Origin: Perkinsus olseni
Taxonomy: Eukaryota; Perkinsozoa; Perkinsida
DNA: 56,860 nucleotides
Direction of reading: 5' to 3'
Assembly: GCA_013115125.1 (NCBI GenBank)
Contig: JABANN010000175.1
Location: forward strand, 1 to 56,860
A program made the translations under genes and the position numbers. How positions within the stretch are numbered: the stretch's first letter is position 1; each line of letters starts with the position of its first letter. The notes beneath the pieces were generated by a model that saw nothing but the letters and a program-made list of their open reading frames with translations, had not been told where the DNA came from and did not search any database. Of the stretch, positions 47,966 to 56,860 are shown one piece after another.

Positions 47966-48319
47966 GACTGTACAGTAGACTGTGTCGAGCAGCAACCAAA
48001 CGCAACTATCAATACCACACCTTTCCCGCCTTCCAGCCCCCAACCCAATGCTAATGACTTCGCAAAACTTACGCAGAGTACGCAAAGTCGGCTGCGAGGC
48101 TGCTGCTGCTGCTGTTGCTGTTATTGATCATGCTACTACGGGTACTAATGGCCGGGCGTGACAGATTCCCACCTTGGCGCCCCTCCTCCATCCCTGCCGA
48201 CGTCTGTCGTGGCTGTTTTACCAATAATAAAAGTGTCAAAAGTTATAATGAATATCGATAATAATACTGAAACTCTGCCGTAACTACTACACGACAGCCA
48301 CCCCGATACGTCACCATCA

Positions 48320-51300
48320 TCAGAGTGTCGGCTCTACCGATCGATGGCCATGGAGAAGCTGTACGGGAACCAGGCCGTTGACCCTGTCTGAGGGTGGGGG
48401 ATATCCTAACAACAACATGAACATCACCCGAGCACAACCCACCCGCCGCCGCTCACCCTCCAGTCCTCGTCCACTCTCATACCCGCAGCCCACCCACTAG
48501 CGGTGACTTCGAGCACTCTTACTACATCACCGGCACACAGGTCAAGGAAGCCGCCAGGGTTGCCAACACTCATGGTCTCAGCATCGGGACTAAGGTAATG
48601 AGCACCATAAGACAGCCGTATCGTCAACAACCACCGCCCCTACACAAAATCATGAACAATACGCCTGTACTCATTAACGGCTCTAGTGTCCGCCTCCGGA
48701 GCCGCCTGCTGCTGCTGAGGCTGATAGTGATGGTGATGCTGCTGTTGGTCCTGCTGTGGCGGCATAGGCCTCGAGTACTGATTGCTATGGGCCGCTGTCG
48801 TCGCTGCAGCAATCGCCTCGAACTCCCTTCGACGTCTCGAAGCCTCGTCGCCGTAGCCACTAGACTGACCAACACCATTGTGGTAGTGCTGTGGGGGTGG
48901 ACCACTATTGAACTGGTGACCACTGCCAGCATCAAACCCTGGCTGGTGATGCTGCTGCTGGTGGGGTGGCATGGAGTGATCGTAGCCATAGGGCATACGG
49001 TCGGGGTAGTGGGTATACTCACGATGCTGCTGCTGGAGATGGTAGGGCGGTTGGGGCTGGTGATGATGGCCCATCATAGGCCCTTCTGGCGGGGTGTTAT
49101 CCGCTCGTTGGTCATAGTAGAAGCCTTTACCATGCATAGCAGTATGAACCTACAGAAGGGGCTACATTGTCGGAGGGTGGCAGTAGTAGCTCCTCTCACC
49201 GAAGCACCATACGCTGGTTGTTGCTCCTGATGCAGCAGCCGATGATGATGCTGTGGCTGGTCCTCCAGCCCTTCCTGCTGCTGCTGCACTGCCGGTGGTG
49301 AAGGGAATGATGCTCCGAGCCCCACAGGAGGATGCTTGAGAAAGTCCAAGGTGTTGGCAGAGGACTGTCTGTCGGTGGTGTCCTCGAGGTCCCCCAATCT
49401 GCTCAGGGGAGTGGCCGGCGGTTTACTCCGTCTACTGGTCCTGCTAGTCGGTGACCAATCGCTAGGCGGCGGGGGCGGCAGTGTGCCAGACTCCACCATG
49501 CTAGAGTTATTGCCACCAGGCAGGGTATCATTCTGTTCCATCGCTATCGCCTCGCTAAGGACACAACAACAGCGTCGGGCGAACATCAGCAGTAACTCTC
49601 CGGTCAATAAAGTAATTCTGATACTCAGAATCGATTCAGAATCGACGATTCTGGAATTGATTTTCATGCGTGGTTCGTCGAACGACCCCCAACCACCACC
49701 GCCCCACCCGACTTACTACACCCTAGGAGCACTGTTCTTCAGTTGCCCTTCCACAGCTGCTGCTATACTTGCCGCGGCTTCAGCCATCCCCGGTCCTACT
49801 GGTATCGGCGGACCGGGTACTGCCGCAGCCGATGCCGGGTCCGTTCGAGTAGCTGCTGTCGTTGTGCTATCGCTCGTTATTTCCACATTATTATGCTGCT
49901 GCTTCCGGGCGGCGCTGCGGTCACTGGTCGGAGATATAACTTTGTCTCTGGCGGAGGGGGAGATGACACTGGCGCTATTATTCCCTGCGCCAGCCGCCGC
50001 CGCCGTCCCGGTGCTCCCGCCTGTCGCTGACTTGTTGCGGACCACCGATGCAAAGTCCGCCCGAGGAGCCATCTGGTCTCGAACGATCTCCTCAACCTGC
50101 TCCAAGAGTCGCGGAAAAGTTGGTATGGAAAAGTCTTTCCCCACCTTACTACCTGGCACTGGTGTATATGAGCCGCGTACTCCGATATTGTCCCCTGCCA
50201 TCTGCACTCTATGCCGAGTGCTGTCTTCACAAGCTCGCTTGGAGGATTCACGCTCTGACTCCCTGCTACGTCCCCGCTACTCTTAGAAGCAGTAGAAGCG
50301 CCATTGGGCACCGCGTCATCAACCACGTCATTAGCAGCAGCAGCCGCCGCCCTTTCCGCCAAGTAAAGGGGTGATATAAAGTTAACTGGATGATGCTTGC
50401 ACCTAAGGCGACGTGCTGGAAGGTCGGACGGCTATACGGCTGGTAGGGAGATTACCTCACTCGAGTTTGCCGGTACTCTCTCAAGGTCTTCTCATCGAGG
50501 CCCCCAACATCACTCCTGGCTAGTCCATGGTTGCAGCTGTGAAAGTAGCACAAAATCGGTGATCGAACGAGCAACCGGGTATCACTACCTCGGACACGGT
50601 ATGCTAGTGACTGGCTTATTCTTTTGTTTCGCTGGTATCGTAAAGCGCTCCTGGCAAGAGAAGACGGACGATCATCACACAACGATAACCCAATCGATAA
50701 GACGGTGATGGACTCGGTCATGGAACGATACTCAGTCAACCACAGGCTCACGGGGAAGGGGGGCACCGTACTACTACTACCATATGGGCTTGGAAACAGT
50801 TGCGACAGAAACGGTGTCTGCAGGGCCGAGTCTGTATCGGGTCCTTCAGCACATTATTGCATCTACCGCATATACAGTGGGATAGGTCGGCCTTCTCGCT
50901 ACAGTCATTAGGAGCTGGCAAATTCACCAGCTGATACCTGTCCAGCAACCACTATCACAAGTCTCATGAAACCCTAACCTCACCTGTGGATGACGGTATC
51001 CGAGCTTGGCCCTGACGGCCGGCTCGCCGCCGGCCACGCACCCTTGACACCAGTTCCAGTGGAACCCGACCCAGCGGAATTTGTTGCACCGCCGGGAGTG
51101 CTTCCCTTCTTGCCAGCTTGCGATGCGCCTGATCCCCCAACCATGCACCTTCCCTTCAGCCATCGCCCCTACTATGCGATGGCGCTGTGGCCGAAGAGCT
51201 GTTACCAATGAACGCTGAAAGGGTGCTCGATGCAGCTTGGGGTAATGCATGGCCTGATACCGTCATCACTGGCCCCTGAGACAAAGGTGGGGCCTCAACC

Positions 51301-53026
51301 GTTTCCTTGGTACGGCACACGGTACCGATCTGGGCGGCGGAAGCTTCCTTATCTCGTCGTAGCTCCTGCATGACGCTATCTTGGCCTGAAAAAGGTTATT
51401 CATTCTAGCGGAGCGAAGCAAAAGTGTACCATCTCCTCGGTCGAGAGGCCTCCTTGTGGCGATGCATTCGGATGAACGTCATACATGTGCAAGTGCGCTA
51501 TTGGGCTCGGCTTCCGCTCCTTAAAGGCGTTGACGCACTTGGAAGGACCACAGCCCGATTTGTCGTCCGCTATGCATAAGATGAGCTGACAGAAGGGGAG
51601 GAGGGTAGCGGGGGTCATTGCGAGCACCAACGCTCTTTATACTCAGCAGCCTGCGATAAAAATTCCGGAACTTCCTACAACTTCATCTGAGGTGACTGAT
51701 GACAAAGGAAGCCGGAAGGTTATATATAATCCTTGGATGCACCGGTAATTGTGGTTTACTCGTAGAGCTACACTGTGCAATATATGCAGACACAGGTTCG
51801 AGCCCCCGTACCTACCTTTCCCGTATCCACAAGTACTTGCAGCATCTCCTGCGGTTTGCTAACATTATTATTCTCCATCCGCAGCCACGTCGGTTGATAG
51901 CTGAGAAGCATCAACCGCCCTCCTCCTAGCCTCACCACCCCCTCCCTACATTTGTGACTTGGCTTGCCAAGGATACGCATGGTTGGGATGCAGCGAGAAG
52001 GTCATCAACAGCTGCATGATGCCTCGCTCTGACCACAGGAGCAGCTGCCCAATCACCCCTTCACCAAATTTCATCACCAGTTATCCTATTATTAGACAAG
52101 TGCAACTCTTCTATCGCCTCACTCTGGTCTGCCAGCATCTGCGACAGTCGACACACCGCCACATCGTCTATCAAGTTGCGATAGAGTCGGAGTGCCTGAG
52201 GTAGCATCTTGACTTGACCAAAACCGCTCCGCTGTCCTCAACCTCACCTTGCACTGGACGTTATGGTGCGCTAGAGTGTTCAGCATGATGATGCAGCCTG
52301 GTGATGTTAGTTGATTCTCAGCTACGAGGGACAGCAGATCTCGCTGGATCGGCAGCTCCCGCCCTTACCAAGCTCCACATTAGCACAAAGTCTGTACCGG
52401 TAGACGAAGGTGGGGTCACTCGTTGTCGGCTAAGCAAGAGACATCCAGGTCACTCAGGCCACAGTAAATATACTTTACGTATAGTGACACAGCTCCATGG
52501 TGGAGGCCTAAGGCCTACGGCAATAGCGATACATTTAAACTGACTTTTGTTCGTACCAGCACAGGCCTTTACGATCATCTGACGCCTAGGTACCAGTGAG
52601 CTTGAACTATGAGCCCGCCTCAGCACGCCGCCCCACACCTTCCCCTCAGTCCCTCATCTACTACCCCCGGATTGGAGTCCCTGTACTCCTTCTTATGCTC
52701 CTGCAAGAACTGCTCCAACGCAGCGCTCGCATCCTGGGCCAGTGCTCGGTCCACCCCGAGACGCTTGTTATTCAACTGATAGTCAACACATAAAACAACC
52801 TCCCTCGGACCATTGCCTCTCCCCGCCCTACTACCCTCACAGTGAGCCAATAGGTGCCATCGGGCTTGGTAGGGGTTATATGGAAGCAATTACGCCACTT
52901 AGAATCCCCTTTACTGTTGCTAGTCCCCGGCCCCTTTGCATGCAATGGTGAGTATCCGACTCCACCACTACTACCATGGTGATGGTGATGACGATGTGTT
53001 GCTGATGATGATGACGAAGAGGCCAT
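48320..53026 (-). CDS. LRR - RING - TRAF zinc finger - SH3 protein
   Basis: A multi-exon model on the minus strand. The start MASSSSSSATHRHHHHHGSS is followed by VVLCVDYQLNNKRLGVDRAL. Ribonuclease-inhibitor-like LRRs are LSLVAENQLTSPGCIIMLNT, CKALRLYRNLIDDVAVCRLS and QSEAIEELHLSNNR. A Cys-rich cap (LILCIADDKSGCGPSKCVNA) comes next, then a Ser/Thr/Gly linker. The RING is SHCICGRCNNVLKDPIQTRP, CRHRFCRNCF and, two introns on, CPSCNHG. A TRAF-type finger ECRWQGTISEYAAHIHQC follows, then low-complexity Gln/His/Pro-rich sequence (49.6-48.65 kb). The SH3 domain is RRIVHDFVPDAETMSVGNPG, LDLCAGDVVRVLEVTASGWA and VNGLVPVQLLHG, with stop 48320-48322. Splice phases agree at the cap-linker, linker-RING, RING-TRAF and SH3 joins. 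It is probably an E3 ligase scaffold. Two adjacent genes cannot be excluded. Confidence 0.65.
49617..49665. repeat. CAGAATCG inverted repeats in an intron
   Basis: Within an intron of the LRR-RING-SH3 gene the sequence holds CAGAATCGATTCAG and then CAGAATCGACGATTCTG, the latter an 8-bp perfect inverted repeat with a one-base centre. CAGAATCGATT recurs at about 21113. Confidence 0.6.
51408..51419 (+). repeat. Intronic 12-mer, antisense to the LRR-RING gene
   Basis: Exact GCGGAGCGAAGC in the intron between LSTEEM and ELRRDKEAS, preceded by TCTA. Confidence 0.9.
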
Positions 53027-53249
53027 GGCCCTTGGGTCAACGCTCTTCGTAGGACAAGTAGAAAGCCGGCCAGCTGGTGGAAGTACCCAGACCCAACTCT
53101 TAGACCGCCTTCCCAGCACCTTCCACGCTCCTGTATTATCCACTATGGACGCAAGCCAGATACGAACCAGGAAACCTCCTCAAGTGCCAACACTCTGCCC
53201 CACACAACCACGACCACCAAAAACTGATTCACGGGATACCGCCCATATC

Positions 53250-54099
53250 TCACGCCCCCTTCTGCACTGCCTTGAGACTGTCCAACAACACCTACCACAC
53301 CAAACGCAACTCTTGCGCCACATACTCTCTCCCCAACCTCCCTACCATGCGGCGCTCGAACAGAGCCCTTGCCCTCCTGTCAGCGATATCTTGGGCCAAC
53401 AGGGCACTCTGAACCAGCAAAGTCCAGTCCAGTGAGCTCCCATCGAGTACCGTACATTGGTGGCATCAGCCTGCTCCTTAACGATGCTCTGTCTGCACTG
53501 GTCAAAGGCCTTGAACTCAGCATCACACTCCTTATCGACAGTAGGGGAGGCGAAGTTACTCGAGAGGCATCGGAAGAACGTCATTCCTAAAACAACATCT
53601 ACCTATGCTACCACTCCTCCACCAACTCCTACCAGCAGGGCGGCACTTGTGGTCGTTGTCAGTGGCATTGTCGAACATGCGAGTGTAGGTATCGGCCTTG
53701 CGCTGCTTGGCGTCCACCGACAGCTCTTCTCCACCCAGTGAAGGACGGCCCGCCACTATGTCGGACCACATCACCTAAGGACAATTCCCTCATCACAACA
53801 CCGCTCCGCCTCCCTCTGTACCTTCTCTCGAACAGGGATGTCCTCAGGAGCGTTGTTGCTGAGCCCCGTGAAGTTGTTATCGTCCAACTCCTTCTTAATA
53901 GCTAATCCCCGCTCCATCCGAAAACGACGAGTAAGGAACCACTCCTGACAATAGCCAGCATCAAACTAAGATTCCTCTCCCCTAGTTCCATAAACCCCAC
54001 CTTCAAATCCCTCTCTATGCCATTGAGCTCCGACGTAACATAAGCCTGATACTTCTCATTCTGACTGGGGACGTGGTTAGAAGCAGCAGCAGCAGACAT
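53250..54099 (-). CDS. Small CX9C-type (CHCH-like) protein
   Basis: The start MSAAAASNHVPSQNEKYQAY and SELNGIERDLK join across an intron to AIKKELDDNNFTGLSNNAPE with DIPVREK. Next (across an intron with the partial motif GCGGAGCG) comes VMWSDIVAGRPSLGGEELSV, then TFFRCLSSNFASPTVDKECD and AEFKAFDQCRQSIVKEQADA. KECDAEFKAFDQC is a CX9C half, the mark of Mia40-imported intermembrane-space proteins; a second Cys pair is not evident, so this is a partial match. A later exon encodes SALLAQDIADRRARALFERR. The C-terminal end is uncertain. It is probably mitochondrial (inference). Confidence 0.5.
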
Positions 54100-54269
54100 G
54101 GTGTTAAGAAAACTCAAAGCAAGAGTGCTCTTCTATCAACAGCAATACTCAACACCACCCCAACCAACACAAGGCCTCGATGGTCATAACCATAAGATGA
54201 ATTCAAATCATGTTTATGACGTGATACCCCTCTACCTCCCACAGAGGGCTCTTTCCTGACACTCAAAGG

Positions 54270-56842
54270 CTAAGACGACTCGTACAGGGAGAGGCCGCCG
54301 CCGGCGCCCACCTCCTCAGACTGCACCGTCCCTTTAGGGAGGAACTCGAACAGCTCCGCTCCATACTCCGCCAGCAGCCTCTTACGCTCTTCCGCTATCA
54401 CCTACAACATGGCCCTTCCAATGGCAGCCGAGAGCCCAGGCCCATCCACCTCCTTCCGAACGGAATCAAACTTGAGCAGCTCCTCATGCTCCTTCCGCTC
54501 CTTCTCCCTCTCCGCATCAAAACGCTTCTTCCTCTCCTCCACCAGACTACCATCAACCACCGTGACCGCTGCGCCCCGGAATTCCCAACCCTACCGATCC
54601 ACCTCCCGCTTGTGCTCCAATACCTTCATACGCCTCCTCTGGTCGTTCATCTGCTCTATCTTAGCATCCTACCGACCACAACCCTCCACCCAACACCCAG
54701 CACCCATCCCCACCTTGGCAAACTTAGCCATCAGCTCCTCTCGGAACCGGGCCTCCTGAGCCTCCTCCTCCTGCCTCTTCTTCTGCAACACTGACACCTT
54801 TCAACAGACGCCAACTTCCCTAATATAACCTCCTTAAGCTCCATCTGATACTCATAGGCTGCCAGCATCTCCTCTCGGTCCTTCGCCCTCTTCGCTGCTT
54901 CCGCCTACCACTCCAAAAGAATCGTCAAATCACAGCCTATCACCCCACCTTCTCCCTCTCCCGATTCTTCTTCTCCAGCTCCTCCCAAAACAGTTCATTC
55001 CTGTAATACTCCAACTCAGCGTCTTTGGACGCCTTCGCGGCTTGGTCAGCTGCACGGCCATAGCTCCGGTCCTCATTCCCCCCATGAACCCCCTACCCAT
55101 CATCCTCTCCAATATACGCTTCTTCTCCTTCTCCGTCGCTGCTTTCTCTGCGTCCAACCTGAGGTAGTAATCAGTAGCGCTAAATCGGATATTCAATAAC
55201 TATAAGGGGCACAATAGTAGTGAATCGATATCTGTTCTGAAACCAACATGACCCGAAACAACGAACTACCATCCACGAACTCAGAAAGGCACAAAGCCGC
55301 ACTCAGTAGGATCAAGTGCTTGTACACCGCCTGGACCCTTTCATGCTTGTTCGTACAGATTCCACACGAGGAGAAGAAAAACACACAATACGAGAGATTC
55401 TCACCTTTCCTCCATCTCCCTCTTGGCCCGCGCATAAGCCTCTATTCTTGCCTCTTCCGCTCTGTCAGCAGCTTGCTGTTGTCGACGAAGTCTAACATAC
55501 ATCTTGCGATCTTGCATTTCCTTCACGCTCCAACCTCGCAGCTTCCTCCGCGAAGTCCTTCAACTGCTTCTGAGTGTCCAGCTGCTGCTGTCGTCTCCGC
55601 TGCATCGCCTCCAGCTCCTCCTACATGCCAAACCTCTCAAAGCTCCTTCCCCCTACCAAAGACTACCCCACCAACTAGGATCATACCACTATTAACATAG
55701 TTAATACTTCCGAAACACAACAATTCTAGCGGATCCATGCAGCAGTAGTACCTGTTGACACTTCCTCACCACAGCATCCACCTGCGCCTTCTCTCGAAGA
55801 TGCTCTTGTAAGGCCTGAATGGAAGGTGAGTGTAGCAGCCCCACCCTACGGTATTACGATGTCCCGCTGCTGCTCCTTCTCAGCGATCTGCTGTTGTTGT
55901 AGGTCCTTTGCATACTGCCTCTTCTCGTGCTGAACGAAAAGTACACAAATCCTAGCGGAGCGAAGCAACGACAGCCCACAACCTACCACTGTATACTCCT
56001 TCAACTTCTCCTTCTCCAAGTCCTTCAATCGTTCTAAAGCATACCAATCCCTCCTACCCCGACTCTCTCCCTTATACCAATTTCCAGCTGAGTTTCCAAA
56101 AGCTCCTCCTGTCGTCGCTGTTCCTGCGCCCTGTACTCCATATCAAGAAGCTGAACCGCCCTCTCCCGGTTAACCTAACGATCCCTCTACCTCCCAACCA
56201 ACAACCACTCCCCTACCTTAGCCTGCTCTATTCTCTCCCTCAACTGCCTCAGCTCATCACTCTCCTCACATATTTGCCGCCTCAGTTGCTCCTCCCGCAC
56301 TGCTCTTGCCTGCCTCGCCTCCAACTCATCCGCTGCTGCTTGCTCCATTGCCATTATCTAACACCATCAAGCGGCTTCCTACCTCCTCAACACCTGGACG
56401 GACCCGCTGACACGCTGAAGAAGCCTCTCAGAAATGCGAAAAATGCCGAAAACAGAATACGGTCTCAAGGAGGATCACGCGTTACGAATATCAGCAACCA
56501 GCAGACACCACCGTTCTCTTGGTCTCCTTATGGGCAGCCTCCGCTAGGTACTCCGCATCAGCGGTCCTCTCCCTAGCCATCTCTTCTTGCCTGAGAATCT
56601 CTATTCAACCTAGCAACACTGATCAGCCACTACTCTCTTTTCCAGCGCTTCAGCTCCACCCTCTTGTCGCTCTTACTATGCCCTCCTGCGGCAGAGGACA
56701 GATAGTTCCTCCACTCCCCCTCACTACTATTCCCACCTAATATCAGCTGGTCTTTCAACATCCTACCCAGAGACTCATTCCTCGCCTCCCCCTCTCTGAA
56801 CTTGACCAGCTCTCTCTCCCTGTACCGTCGTAGCTGTGCCAT
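54270..56842 (-). CDS. MNS1-like: Coiled-coil flagellar protein, MNS1-like
   Basis: A long run of short exons on the minus strand, nearly all Glu/Lys/Arg/Gln coiled coil (TPH, trichohyalin-plectin-homology type). Landmarks are RYRERELVKFREGEARNESL near the start (56842), LERLKDLEKEKLKEYTV, HEKRQYAKDLQQQQIAEKEQ, KAQVDAVVRKCQQ and, at the end, IAEERKRLLAEYGAELFEFL with PKGTVQSEEV. Stop 54270-54272. The last block corresponds to EEERLKLLKEHATNLLGYLP-KGV at the C-terminus of animal MNS1, and VDAVVRK to IDEIVRK. MNS1 is an axonemal microtubule-inner protein, which fits an organism with flagellated zoospores. The first exon is close to the window end, so an earlier start outside it is possible. CFAP45/CFAP53 relatives are the alternative. 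Confidence 0.75.
55955..55966 (+). repeat. Intronic 12-mer, antisense to the MNS1-like gene
   Basis: Exact GCGGAGCGAAGC in the intron between KLKEYTV and HEKRQY, preceded by CCTA. Confidence 0.9.
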
Positions 56843-56860
56843 AGCGAGTCGACGTACAAC

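Noticed and set aside
48598-50286. Long plus-strand frames of 210 and 316 codons
   Set aside because: Opposite strand of the Gln/His/Ala-rich part of the LRR-RING-SH3 gene; low-complexity triplet repeats keep all frames open.

Overview
The window is nuclear DNA of a protist, most likely an alveolate of the Perkinsus type. Genes are cut by many 40-80 nt introns that start GTA, GTG or GTT. GC content is close to one half. Housekeeping proteins are typically eukaryotic, and there is a flagellar protein (MNS1-like) together with apparently lineage-specific secreted proteins. The genus is an inference; no rRNA, tRNA, organelle gene or spliced-leader gene was found to settle it. No intact mobile element or CRISPR array was seen.

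Layout. 1-13.4 kb: two triplicated families interleaved, a secreted family of unknown function on the plus strand (2084, 7879 broken, 10198) and three 14-3-3 genes on the minus strand (4258-5050, 5688-6578, 12550-13364), separated by long spacers with tandem repeats, hairpins and repeated upstream blocks. 14-21 kb: a RanBP2-type zinc-finger protein (+), then on the minus strand a RAD18-like RING E3, an unknown membrane protein and a PP2A B56 subunit. 21.9-26.7 kb: MOB1 (+), a membrane RING-H2 protein (-) and a small unknown gene (-). 26.8-31.3 kb: intronless class I aldolase (-) divergent from COX6B, an unknown protein and coatomer epsilon (+). 31.8-35.1 kb: an EF-hand protein and a possible secreted protein (+). 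36.1-56.9 kb: a compact block of eight genes all on the minus strand with spacers of about 70-350 bp: RPN1, a one-TM protein, mitochondrial uS15, an ELMO-domain protein, an ABCF3/GCN20-type ATPase, a large LRR-RING-TRAF-SH3 protein, a CX9C protein and MNS1.

The observations most worth following are: (1) a 12-mer, GCGGAGCGAAGC, present exactly eight times, mostly inside introns of unrelated genes and in both orientations; (2) the reconstructed LRR-RING-TRAF-zinc-finger-SH3 protein, whose splice phases agree across the proposed junctions; (3) a 14-3-3 copy that is a mosaic of its two neighbours, with a 199 nt identical tract to one and a 163 nt identical tract to the other; and (4) the one-directional block at 36-57 kb, which resembles dinoflagellate gene arrays.

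Gene models were spliced by eye using GT...AG bounda​ries, reading phase and family resemblance. Outer limits are firmer than inner exon limits.
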